DNA of 28,235 nucleotides, from NCBI GenBank assembly GCA_964418575.1, contig CAYQMI010000046.1, positions 1-28,235 of the forward strand, written 5' to 3'. Of the stretch, positions 1 through 7,442 are shown in pieces. The position numbers and the translations under genes are program-made. Origin of the DNA: Glaciecola sp964418575. GTDB taxonomy: Bacteria; Pseudomonadota; Gammaproteobacteria; Enterobacterales; Alteromonadaceae. The notes under the pieces are model-generated. The model saw nothing but the letters and a program-made list of their open reading frames with translations. It was not told where the DNA came from and did not search any database. Numbering within the stretch: the first letter of the stretch is position 1; each line of letters starts with the position of its first letter.

Positions 1-40
1 AGGCATAATAGACACAATGTAGCTTGATGAAAAAAAACCG

Positions 41-1090
41 ATGACAAATACCCTTACAATTCAAACCCCCGATGACTGGCACCTGCATTTTCGAGATGGT
101 GAAATGCTTAAAGAGACCGTTCCGGCCACCGCGCGATGCTTTCGCAGAGCGATTGTTATGCCAAACTTGGTGCCTCCTGTGACCACAACTGAAATGGCTT
201 TAGCTTATAAGCAGCGAATTTTAGATGCTGCGCCTAAAGACAGCCAATTTGAACCACTCGTTACTTTATACCTAACCAATACCACTACCGCTGAAGAGAT
301 TGTAAAAGCAAAAGAAGCCGGGATAGTGGCTAGTAAGCTCTACCCGGCAGGTGCGACAACCAATTCAGATGCTGCGGTTAAAGGCATTGAGGACTTGTAC
401 CCGGTGTTTGAAAAAATGCAGGAAGTGGGCATGTTGCTGCTAATTCATGGTGAGGTTACCGACGGCGAGATTGATATTTTTGACCGTGAAAAAGCTTTTA
501 TCGACCGCCACTTAAGAGACATCGTAGCGCAATTTCCTAAGTTAAAAGTAGTGTTTGAGCACATCACAACAAAAGATGCTGTGGATTTTGTGCTTGAGTG
601 TTCTGACAATGTAGCCGCTACCATCACGCCTCAGCATTTGTTACTGAATAGAAATGACTTACTAGTGGGCGGTGTTCGTCCGCATAATTATTGTTTACCA
701 GTATTAAAGCGCAACACGCATCAGCAAGCGCTTAGAGCAGTGGTAAAAAGTGCTTCTCCCAAGTTCTTTTTAGGCACTGACTCAGCGCCTCACGAAAAGC
801 ACAAAAAAGAGTCCGCATGCGGCTGTGCTGGTTGTTACAGCGCATGGAGTGCAATTGAGCTTTATGCAAAAGTATTCGATGATCTTGATGCTATTGATAA
901 ATTAGAGGGCTTTGCGAGTCACTACGGACCAGACTTTTATGGACTGCCAAGAAATACCGGCACCATTACCTTAAGTAAGGAAAGTTGGTCGGTACCAGAC
1001 ATGGTGACCTTGAGCACTGGGGATGACATTGTGCCGTTTTTTGCGGGTGAAAATTTACAATGGAAGCTAACTTCGGTGAGCGCAAAATAA
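41..1090 (+). CDS. pyrC: Dihydroorotase, type II
   Basis: Zn-dependent dihydroorotase, the third step of de novo pyrimidine synthesis (carbamoyl-aspartate to dihydroorotate), cytosolic. The 349 aa match the usual length of about 348 for enterobacterial PyrC and similarity runs end to end. Visible metal and catalytic residues: HLHFRD near the N-terminus (H14, H16), the lysine expected to be carboxylated (K99 in SKLYPAGATTN), H136 in HGEV, H174 in FEHITTKDA, and the catalytic Asp D247 in FLGTDSAPH. The flexible-loop region VGGVRPH is also present. The ATG start follows an A-rich stretch with no clear Shine-Dalgarno site. dbpA starts on the base after the stop, so the two are probably co-transcribed. 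Confidence 0.97.
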   Translation: MTNTLTIQTPDDWHLHFRDGEMLKETVPATARCFRRAIVMPNLVPPVTTTEMALAYKQRILDAAPKDSQFEPLVTLYLTNTTTAEEIVKAKEAGIVASKLYPAGATTNSDAAVKGIEDLYPVFEKMQEVGMLLLIHGEVTDGEIDIFDREKAFIDRHLRDIVAQFPKLKVVFEHITTKDAVDFVLECSDNVAATITPQHLLLNRNDLLVGGVRPHNYCLPVLKRNTHQQALRAVVKSASPKFFLGTDSAPHEKHKKESACGCAGCYSAWSAIELYAKVFDDLDAIDKLEGFASHYGPDFYGLPRNTGTITLSKESWSVPDMVTLSTGDDIVPFFAGENLQWKLTSVSAK

Positions 1091-2485
1091 ATGGCAGGAT
1101 TTGAACAATACGAACTGCATGCAGATCTTAATAGCTCCTTAGCTGATTTAAAATACGAAACGCCAACAGAAACACAACAAGCCTGTTTACCTGAATTACT
1201 CAGTGGCAAAGACATAGCCGTTGAAGCAAAAACCGGCAGCGGTAAAACCTTAGCTTTTGGCCTGACTATTTTAAATAAACTTGCGCACGCCAGTGAGCAA
1301 GAGCGTCATCCTCACGCCTTGGTGCTTTGCCCAACGCGTGAACTTGCTGAACAAGTTACCTATCAGTTGCAGTTGTTAGCCAAGCGCATGGCAAATACTA
1401 AAATTCTTGCGCTGTTTGGCGGTGTTGCGCTGGCGCCTCAGCTAAGTTCGCTTCGTCATGCTCCTGCGGTTGTGGTTGGTACGCCTGGCAGGGTGATGGA
1501 TATTATTAGCCAGGGAAAGTTAGACTTAAGTGGCGTTAAAACCTTGGTGTTAGATGAAGCCGACAGAATGCTGGATATGGGCTTTTCAGATCAGGTGGAT
1601 TGGATTTTATCTGCACTTAAGAAGCGCGCAAGCAAAGTGCAAACACTTCTGTTCTCTGCTACCTATGGCGGGAACCTAAAAAAGCTCTCTGAAGCTTATC
1701 AGCGCAATGCAGAAATTATTGCCTTAGAAGACGCCCACACCCGAGCCAATATTGAGCAACTTGCTTATAAAGTTGCTCAAGGGCAAAGAGAATATACCGT
1801 TGCTGCATTGCTCAGCGAGTATCAACCTGAGTCTGCTATTGTGTTTTGTCAAACAAAGGTTGAAGTGGCCAGCTTAACGCAAAAACTGCGCGACGATGGT
1901 TTTACGCTGGTTCAACTTCAGGGCGACATGGAGCAGTTTGAGCGAAGCAATGCAATCACCTTGTTTAGCAGCGATTGCGCAAACGTGCTCATTGCTACTG
2001 ACGTTGCGGCTAGAGGTTTAGATATTGCCAGTGTGAGCCTGGTGATCAACTACCGCATTAGCGACGACTTAGATATCCATACACACCGAATCGGCCGCAC
2101 AGGTAGAGCGGGTGAGACGGGCATGGCTATTACGCTGATTGATGAAAGTGATGAGCTAAAGTTAGTCGGGTTTAACGCGCAGTTACCAGAAGATATTCCA
2201 ATAAAGTCTGCACAAGCCCTGCGCTTTCATGCTAATCGGATTAAAGAGCCGATATATGTAGGTATTCAAATAGACGCTGGGAAAAAGCAAAAACTGAGTA
2301 AGGGCGACATTCTAGGCGCCATTACTAAACAAGCAAAAATACCGGCAAAAGACATTGGCCGCATACACGTTACTGCGCAAAAGTCATTTGCAGCGGTAAA
2401 GGTGCGTAGTGTGAAACGTATCTTGTCTATGTTTAGAGATGAAAAGGTTAAGGGTAAGCGCATAAGAGCGCGCAAGCTTAGTTAA
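1091..2485 (+). CDS. dbpA: DEAD-box ATP-dependent RNA helicase DbpA
   Basis: RNA helicase, 464 aa, of the type that acts on hairpin 92 of 23S rRNA during large-subunit assembly. DEAD-box motifs in order: Q-motif region PTETQ near 25-29, motif I AKTGSGKT (46-53), PTRELA (81-86), TPGR (131-134), DEAD (155-158), SAT (189-191), then RGLD and HRIGRTGR in the second RecA domain. The last 80 or so residues contain the DbpA-type RNA-binding domain (GKKQKLSKGDILGAI, then DIGRI and a basic tail ending KGKRIRARKL), which separates DbpA from RhlE and SrmB. The ATG abuts the pyrC stop; a GGTGAG inside the pyrC end lies about 12 nt upstream. Translational coupling to pyrC is inferred. Confidence 0.95.
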   Translation: MAGFEQYELHADLNSSLADLKYETPTETQQACLPELLSGKDIAVEAKTGSGKTLAFGLTILNKLAHASEQERHPHALVLCPTRELAEQVTYQLQLLAKRMANTKILALFGGVALAPQLSSLRHAPAVVVGTPGRVMDIISQGKLDLSGVKTLVLDEADRMLDMGFSDQVDWILSALKKRASKVQTLLFSATYGGNLKKLSEAYQRNAEIIALEDAHTRANIEQLAYKVAQGQREYTVAALLSEYQPESAIVFCQTKVEVASLTQKLRDDGFTLVQLQGDMEQFERSNAITLFSSDCANVLIATDVAARGLDIASVSLVINYRISDDLDIHTHRIGRTGRAGETGMAITLIDESDELKLVGFNAQLPEDIPIKSAQALRFHANRIKEPIYVGIQIDAGKKQKLSKGDILGAITKQAKIPAKDIGRIHVTAQKSFAAVKVRSVKRILSMFRDEKVKGKRIRARKLS

Positions 2486-2502
2486 CGACCTTTTCAAATG
2501 AC

Positions 2503-2531
2503 TGTGCTGTGTGCGTAATGCATACAGCACA
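2503..2531. terminator. Hairpin between convergent dbpA and ygaP
   Basis: A 12-bp stem (one G-T wobble) with left arm TGTGCTGTGTGC and right arm GCATACAGCACA around a 5-nt loop GTAAT. It sits in the 57-bp gap between the convergent ends of dbpA and the rhodanese gene. Neither side has a clear U-tract, so it is a candidate bidirectional 3'-end structure and not a textbook intrinsic terminator. Confidence 0.45.
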
Positions 2532-2542
2532 AATTGCTACCG

Positions 2543-3064
2543 CTATCTTGCCTGATTCCACGGCATTATGGCCAATAAGCGGGCGAGACCACAGAAGCCT
2601 GTCAGACCAGCAAATACCAATGCAGCACCCATCAATGCTATGACCCATGTGAAGGCGGCAGACATGCTTAGCGCCAGGATGCTAAATACTAAGAGTAGTA
2701 AACCAATACTCAACTGCACTTGTCGCTCTAGTGGCATGCCTTTGCTAGTGCCTTGAGCCGTTTCAAACCCACTTTGTTCCCAGCTTTCGATGCCGCCAGA
2801 GATATTAAAAACATCTAAATTGGGGTTGTCTGCTAGAAGTTTCTCGCAGGCTTTTTTGCCTCGCATGCCCTTCTGACAATATATCAATAAGGTCTGGCTG
2901 TGATCGCTTATATCACTTGCACAAATGTTGCCTACAGGGTGCAGCCTAGCATTTGGGATGTGCTTAGACGCGTGCTCTGCAGGTTCGCGCACGTCTACTA
3001 ATGCGGCATTTTGCTTTTCAATCATTTGTTTCGCCTGATCAGGGCTGATTTCTCTGATGCTCAT
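2543..3064 (-). CDS. ygaP: Membrane rhodanese, YgaP-like
   Basis: Thiosulfate/persulfide sulfurtransferase anchored in the inner membrane, 173 aa, the E. coli YgaP size. A single rhodanese domain spans residues 5-100, with active-site cysteine C63 in the loop CQKGMR (63-68). A DUF2892-type membrane tail follows with two helices at about 117-135 and 138-156, then GFCGLARLLAIMPWNQ, which closely resembles the end of YgaP and includes a second conserved Cys (C158). It starts 2 bp after the stop of the ArsR-type regulator, so the pair forms an operon like E. coli ygaVP. A role in handling reactive sulfur species is inferred from the family. Confidence 0.92.
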   Translation of the reverse strand: MSIREISPDQAKQMIEKQNAALVDVREPAEHASKHIPNARLHPVGNICASDISDHSQTLLIYCQKGMRGKKACEKLLADNPNLDVFNISGGIESWEQSGFETAQGTSKGMPLERQVQLSIGLLLLVFSILALSMSAAFTWVIALMGAALVFAGLTGFCGLARLLAIMPWNQAR

Positions 3065-3066
3065 AG

Positions 3067-3369
3067 TTATATTTCGTCTCTACAATAAATAAGATGGATA
3101 ACCGACATCAATGCGGTGACTTCTGTGCTATTGATGCGATACCAAACATGTTTGCCGTCAAGCTCGGTTGATACAATCTTTTCTGCCTTTAGGCGCTGTA
3201 AATGCTGTGATATCGCAGATTGAGAAAGTCCGAGCTCAGTTATTAAAGCGCTCACCGTCATTGGCTTCTCCAAAAGATGACATAGAATCATTAATCTATT
3301 AGAGTTTGCTAATGTTTTTAGAAGTAACGCAGCTTCCTGTGACTTAATTTTTAATTTTTCAGGTTTCAA
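3067..3369 (-). CDS. ygaV: ArsR-family regulator, YgaV/SqrR/BigR-like
   Basis: Winged-helix repressor of 100 aa, full length for the family, with the recognition helix near SQSAISQHLQRLK (49-61). Two cysteines, C30 (LMILC) and C96 (IYCRDEI), are 66 residues apart. That is the spacing I recall for the persulfide-sensing pair of SqrR, so a sulfur-responsive switch is likely, not metal sensing. The start is TTG: an in-frame stop lies six codons upstream, and no ATG occurs before the helical core, which needs this N-terminus. There is no good Shine-Dalgarno site. It is transcribed with the downstream rhodanese gene and is probably autoregulated through the palindrome just upstream. Confidence 0.88.
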   Translation of the reverse strand: MKPEKLKIKSQEAALLLKTLANSNRLMILCHLLEKPMTVSALITELGLSQSAISQHLQRLKAEKIVSTELDGKHVWYRINSTEVTALMSVIHLIYCRDEI

Positions 3370-3383
3370 TTTTAAATAAACAT

Positions 3384-3399
3384 ATTAGAAATATCTAAT
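3384..3399. promoter_or_regulatory. Candidate operator for the ArsR-type regulator
   Basis: Perfect 6-bp inverted repeat ATTAGA-AATA-TCTAAT, centred about 22 bp upstream of the TTG start of the regulator, in the 146-bp region divergent from the MAPEG gene. Its AT-rich dyad form and position suit autoregulation by an ArsR/BigR-type repressor. Binding is inferred. Confidence 0.55.
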
Positions 3400-3515
3400 G
3401 CGTATTATCGATGATTAAACTTTTACTTGCAAGATTTTTAAAAGCATATGATGCTTACTTATCGAATATCGTTCCCAATCAATACTCCCAACTCTCAAGT
3501 ACATAAGGAAATAGC

Positions 3516-3929
3516 ATGAATGCCACTATCGTCGCCCTGATTGGCTATATCGCATGGATTATGGTTTTATTATTAAGTTTAGCAGCCTACCGCGGCATAT
3601 TTAACCAGCAGCAAAAACGCAGTTCTTTAATATTTAAAGCCGATGGCAGTGATGTGGGAGATTTGGGTGGGCGTCTTACCAGAGCGCACTTAAATGGTGT
3701 TGAGTGCTTTCCATTTATTGGCGGCCTGATGCTTTTAGCATTAGCAACTGACTCAAGTGCTATTACTAACGGACTCGCGTTTGTGCTCTTAGGTGCAAGG
3801 GTTTTACAGTCGCTTGTGCATGTCATATCTATCAGCAATACCTTTATTTACCTGCGTTTTGTATTCTTTTTAGTGCAGTTTGGTATATGTGCGTATTGGG
3901 CAATTAAGCTATTAAACAAATTTTTATAA
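3516..3929 (+). CDS. MAPEG-family membrane protein
   Basis: Integral membrane protein of 137 aa with about four predicted helices (residues 5-27, 62-80, 82-100, 110-132). It contains the MAPEG-type motif RLTRAHLNGVECFPFIGG at 53-70, where members of this family carry an Arg and a Glu-containing segment at the glutathione site. The start is ATG with a good AAGGA Shine-Dalgarno site 7 nt upstream. Bacterial MAPEG proteins are often annotated as glutathione-transferase-like, but substrates are mostly unknown, so only the family is called. It is divergent from the ygaVP-type pair. Confidence 0.85.
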   Translation: MNATIVALIGYIAWIMVLLLSLAAYRGIFNQQQKRSSLIFKADGSDVGDLGGRLTRAHLNGVECFPFIGGLMLLALATDSSAITNGLAFVLLGARVLQSLVHVISISNTFIYLRFVFFLVQFGICAYWAIKLLNKFL

Positions 3930-3970
3930 AGCTCTGTTAGCCAATAATCTATACAATCCACCTCCTATAC

Positions 3971-3999
3971 AAGCCACCTCATCAAATTGACGGTGGCTT
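3971..3999. terminator. Hairpin after the MAPEG gene
   Basis: An 8-bp perfect stem AAGCCACC / GGTGGCTT closes a loop that can add a further TCA/TGA pairing with one bulged C. It lies 42 bp after the MAPEG stop and upstream of the ABC promoter candidate. No U-tract follows. It may be a weak terminator or mRNA 3'-end structure. Confidence 0.35.
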
Positions 4000-4021
4000 A
4001 GTCTCCACTGTGTTAAGAATG

Positions 4022-4030
4022 TGATACAAT
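4022..4030 (+). promoter_or_regulatory. Extended -10 promoter for the ABC exporter
   Basis: TGATACAAT fits an extended -10 element (TGN followed by TACAAT), about 58 bp upstream of the exporter ATG. No -35 hexamer at a suitable distance was found; TTGACG at 3987 is too far, with a 32-bp spacer. Confidence 0.4.
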
Positions 4031-4088
4031 ATCGCTAGTTAACATTCTGTCGAATTTCCGTAAGTCATCCATCATATAAAGAGCTTCC

Positions 4089-5930
4089 ATGTTTTCGTTT
4101 TTTGAAAAGCTAACGCAGCCGTTTCCGCTTGAGGCGCCTACTCAGCCACCTAAAACTCTGTTTGCGTTTTGTAAGTATTATTCCAAGGGCATGTGGCCTG
4201 TGCTGTTTTGTGTGTCCATTTTAAGTGCGCTAGTCGCGATTTTAGAAGTATCGCTTTTTGGTTTTATGGGGCAGTTTGTAGACTGGTTTGCCCAGCGCAA
4301 CCCACAAACCTTTTTGCAGGAGGAGAAGTGGACCTTAATTGGCATGGGCGCTTTAGTGTTGGTCCTGTTACCGGCGTTAGTGATTCTTGAATCGATGATC
4401 ACCCACCAGTCGATTATGGGTAATTACCCAATGCGCATAAGGTGGATGGCTCATCGCTACTTGCTTAATCAAAGCCTTTCGTTTTACCAAGATGAATTTG
4501 CGGGGCGGGTGGCAACTAAAGTAATGCAAACCGCGCTTTCAGTGCGTGAAACTGTGTCTAAAATCATGAACCTTGCAGTGTATGTAAGTGTGTATTTTAT
4601 TTCTGTGGTGGTCTTGGTATTTGCCACTGATTGGCGACTTGCGATGCCCTTACTCATATGGCTATTGGTTTATGTATGCATATTGCGCGCAATCTTACCG
4701 AGGCTCAAACGTATTTCGCAAACTCAAGCCGACGCTCGCTCAATCATGACCGGTCGCATTGTAGATAGCTACACCAATATTATGACTGTGAAGTTATTTA
4801 GCCACCACCGCAGAGAAGAAGATTACGCCAAAGAAGGGATGACAGGATTTTTACACACTGTATATCCACAAATGCGTTTGGTAACAGTGCTACAAGCATG
4901 CGTATGGTTTAGTAATTCCTTATTGGTATTTAGCATTGCCGCACTTTCCGTTTACTTATGGATGCACGGCATTGTCTCGCCAGGCGATATTGCGATAGCC
5001 GTGAGTTTAAGTTTGCGCCTAAACGGCATGTCGCAATGGATAATGTGGGAAGTTTCATCTCTATTTGAGAATATCGGTACCGTGCAAGACGGCATAAACA
5101 GTTTAGGTGTTGCACCGAGTATCGTTGATAAATCAGATGCGCAAGAACTAAGTGTTAACGGTGGCGCGATAGATTTTGATGAAGTGAGCTTTGCCTATGC
5201 TGGCAAAGGTGACAGTTTGATTAATGTATTCAATCAACTGAATATCAACGTAGCCCCCGGCGAAAAAGTTGGTTTAGTAGGGCGCTCTGGCGCAGGAAAA
5301 TCAACATTAGTGAATCTACTGCTTCGTTTTTACGATATTCAAAGCGGCAAAATTGTTATTGACGGCCAAGCGATTACAGATGTTACGCAAGAGAGTTTGC
5401 GCTCCAGTATTTCGATGGTTACGCAAGATACTTCTTTAATGCATCGCTCAGTTCGAGACAATATTTTGTATGGACGCACCGACGCTTCTGAGGAGCAAAT
5501 GATACAAGCAGCCAAACAGGCTGAGGCTCATGATTTTATTTTATCCTTAAGTGATGCCAAAGGCCGCACCGGTTACGATGCCCATGTTGGTGAGCGCGGT
5601 GTGAAGCTTTCAGGTGGGCAGCGACAGCGCATCGCAATCGCGCGTGTGATGTTGAAAGACGCCCCTATACTCATTTTAGATGAAGCTACATCAGCCCTTG
5701 ATTCAGAGGTTGAGTCTGCGATTCAAGAATGTTTAATTAAAATAATGGAAAATAAAACGGTACTTGCGATAGCGCATAGGCTTTCGACGATTGCGCAAAT
5801 GGATCGCCTGCTGGTTCTTGACGAAGGTAAAATCGTGGAATCAGGCTCTCATGCAGAGCTTATTGCTAAGGGCGGCATTTATGCCAAACTATGGGCACAT
5901 CAAACGGGCGGATTTATTGGTGTAGAATAA
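4089..5930 (+). CDS. ABC exporter, fused permease and ATPase half-transporter
   Basis: Homodimer-forming type IV ABC exporter of 613 aa. The N-terminal membrane domain (about 30-330) has roughly six helices and the C-terminal ATPase domain covers about 355-605. ATPase motifs: Walker A GRSGAGKST (398-406), Q-loop in VTQDTSLMH, signature LSGGQ (507-511), Walker B LILDEA with D531 and E532, H-loop H563 in AIAHR. No key residue is missing. Substrate cannot be assigned; the family includes multidrug and lipid exporters. The gene stands alone, 159 bp after the MAPEG gene, and ends convergent with the GGDEF gene. Its last codons (Gly-Val-Glu-stop) form the first unit of a degenerate tandem repeat. 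Confidence 0.9.
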   Translation: MFSFFEKLTQPFPLEAPTQPPKTLFAFCKYYSKGMWPVLFCVSILSALVAILEVSLFGFMGQFVDWFAQRNPQTFLQEEKWTLIGMGALVLVLLPALVILESMITHQSIMGNYPMRIRWMAHRYLLNQSLSFYQDEFAGRVATKVMQTALSVRETVSKIMNLAVYVSVYFISVVVLVFATDWRLAMPLLIWLLVYVCILRAILPRLKRISQTQADARSIMTGRIVDSYTNIMTVKLFSHHRREEDYAKEGMTGFLHTVYPQMRLVTVLQACVWFSNSLLVFSIAALSVYLWMHGIVSPGDIAIAVSLSLRLNGMSQWIMWEVSSLFENIGTVQDGINSLGVAPSIVDKSDAQELSVNGGAIDFDEVSFAYAGKGDSLINVFNQLNINVAPGEKVGLVGRSGAGKSTLVNLLLRFYDIQSGKIVIDGQAITDVTQESLRSSISMVTQDTSLMHRSVRDNILYGRTDASEEQMIQAAKQAEAHDFILSLSDAKGRTGYDAHVGERGVKLSGGQRQRIAIARVMLKDAPILILDEATSALDSEVESAIQECLIKIMENKTVLAIAHRLSTIAQMDRLLVLDEGKIVESGSHAELIAKGGIYAKLWAHQTGGFIGVE

Positions 5931-5974
5931 CTGGCGTAGAGTAACGGTAGTAGAGTAATTGGTTTAGAGGAACT
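5919..5974 (+). repeat. Four degenerate tandem units at the ABC gene end
   Basis: Four adjacent units of 13-15 bp can be aligned: GGTGTAGAATAACT (5919-5932), GGCGTAGAGTAAC (5933-5945), GGTAGTAGAGTAATT (5946-5960) and GGTTTAGAGGAACT (5961-5974). The first encodes the last residues and stop of the ABC exporter, so the 3' end of the gene appears to have been copied downstream and then to have drifted. Confidence 0.6.
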
Positions 5975-6029
5975 CAACTCGCCAAGGAGCTTATCAATAC
6001 TACTTGGCTAATTGACTGGGGCGCTTGTT

Positions 6030-7340
6030 TTACTCAGTATCGCCGCCGCTTGTAGTGACACAGTTTTTACCTCTTTCCTTTGACTTACACATGGCGCGAT
6101 CTGCTCGCTCTATCAATACATCGAGCGTATCTGCATAGTTGCGAGAGGCGCTGCAGCCAAAGCTTAGCGTCAGTTTCACGCTCGTATTAGCAACCGGTAG
6201 TGGCAGCATTTCAAAACACTTGCGATATGATTCAGCTAATTCAAAGGCCTCATCACTGGTTGTATTTGGCAATACAAGTATGAACTCTTCGTCTTTCCAG
6301 CGAGCGACAAGATCGTGCTTGCGCGTTTTTTTCAAAAACACTTCCGCAATAGCCTTGATAAGTTCATTACCCGCATTGTGCCCAAGTTCATCGTTAGTGA
6401 CGCCAAAGTCGTCTACATCGGCTACAATCACAGCGATTTGACGTTCGCGCTTGCGCATTCGATTGAAAAATACTCTGGCGTACTCTTTGTTTGCAAGGCC
6501 AGTGAGTGAGTCTTGGTTGCCCCTGCGACTGAGATTGTTAATGTAGGCCTCGCCAAATCGATAAAATACCTTATATCCAATAAACGTAAAGAGTAAGCCA
6601 AGCGCCAAATAGATGGCAAATGACTGGTTAACTTGCTGCTGTCTCACATCCAGCGGCGTTAAAATATACAGGCTCCAATTTAGGCTCTGTAAGTCTAGCT
6701 TTGAAACTAACAAGTCACCCTTTTCACCAGTGACTAATGCACTAGGCCAAGCCTCTTGCTTAGTTTGCTCAACGAAGTCTTGATACCAAACTACATCGTC
6801 CGTGGTTTTTACAACGATATTGTCGCTACCAAGTTCTGCTTCTTCTGGAGAGAGCTCGGGTAAAGAAGATAAAACAATTTCGTCGTTGTTATTTACAAAG
6901 AGAAACTCGTGCCCATAACTCGCCCTAAACGCTTCAAATGAACTTAGAAAATCTGCCAGAGATTTACCGACTCCAACAAAGCCCAAAAACTTGTCGTCGA
7001 TATCGTACTTACGTACATCAATATATAAGTGCACGTCTTCACGTTTTCCTAACACTGCTTGCACTCTCGAATCGGTTTGCTCTTTTAACTCAAAGTACCA
7101 ATATACTTCGCCTTCAATTAGGTCAAAATCACTGCCGTCAGAATTAAATTGTTTGCGAGACTTTTCATGAGCAAGATAAAACAACAAATCAAATCTTTCT
7201 TCGTANNNNNNNNNNNNNNNNNNNNNNNNNNNNNNNNNNNNNNNNNNNNNNNNNNNNNNNNNNNNNNNNNNNNNNNNNNNNNNNNNNNNNNNNNNNNNNN
7301 NNNNNAACTGAATTTTTTTCTGATTTTGATTTGCAGGCAA
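6030..7340 (-). CDS. Membrane sensor protein with degenerate GGDEF domain (interrupted by gap)
   Basis: Sensor-type protein in order: N-terminal segment (mostly lost), a periplasmic Cache-like domain, one TM helix (around SFAIYLALGLLFTFIGYKVF) and a C-terminal GGDEF domain. The active-site motif reads KDEEF (6282-6296), not GGDEF, so cyclase activity is doubtful. The allosteric I-site RxxD is kept as RKHD, nine residues before the motif, so c-di-GMP binding is possible. The 100-N gap (7206-7305) interrupts the gene. Beyond it, AAGGAAG precedes a TTG at 7340 giving M-PANQNQKKIQ, a plausible basic N-terminus ahead of a first TM helix that would lie in the gap. A GTG at 7361 is the alternative. 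Gap length, and hence the frame across it, is not trustworthy. Confidence 0.75.
   Translation of the reverse strand: MPANQNQKKIQXXXXXXXXXXXXXXXXXXXXXXXXXXXXXXXXXXYEERFDLLFYLAHEKSRKQFNSDGSDFDLIEGEVYWYFELKEQTDSRVQAVLGKREDVHLYIDVRKYDIDDKFLGFVGVGKSLADFLSSFEAFRASYGHEFLFVNNNDEIVLSSLPELSPEEAELGSDNIVVKTTDDVVWYQDFVEQTKQEAWPSALVTGEKGDLLVSKLDLQSLNWSLYILTPLDVRQQQVNQSFAIYLALGLLFTFIGYKVFYRFGEAYINNLSRRGNQDSLTGLANKEYARVFFNRMRKRERQIAVIVADVDDFGVTNDELGHNAGNELIKAIAEVFLKKTRKHDLVARWKDEEFILVLPNTTSDEAFELAESYRKCFEMLPLPVANTSVKLTLSFGCSASRNYADTLDVLIERADRAMCKSKERGKNCVTTSGGDTE
7206..7305. other. Assembly gap, 100 N
   Basis: Exactly 100 unknown bases, the usual placeholder for a scaffold join of unknown size. It falls in the 5' part of the GGDEF-type gene and hides its first membrane segment. 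One or more further codons or features could be missing. Confidence 0.95.
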
Positions 7341-7405
7341 AACGCTTCCTTGTAAATGCACTTATACTTTTAACAAAACCATATTAGGGCGGTGCCAGGC
7401 TAAAG

Positions 7406-7438
7406 TAAATAGAGCATGCAACGGAGCTGCTCTATTTA
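7406..7438 (-). terminator. Hairpin after the TPR gene
   Basis: Perfect 11-bp stem TAAATAGAGCA / TGCTCTATTTA with an 11-nt loop, starting 4 bp after the stop of the exported TPR protein in its reading direction. On the minus strand the A/T-rich arm is followed by ACTTTAG, a poor U-tract. It probably terminates or stabilises the TPR transcript and separates it from the GGDEF-type gene. Confidence 0.5.
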
Positions 7439-7442
7439 ACCT

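Noticed and set aside
3987..4030. TTGACG as -35 of the ABC exporter promoter
   Set aside because: The spacer to TACAAT is 32 bp, far too long; only the extended -10 is retained.
5981..6017. GCCAAG...CTTGGC stem as terminator between the ABC exporter and the GGDEF gene
   Set aside because: Only 6 bp with a 16-nt loop and no U-tract; too weak to call.
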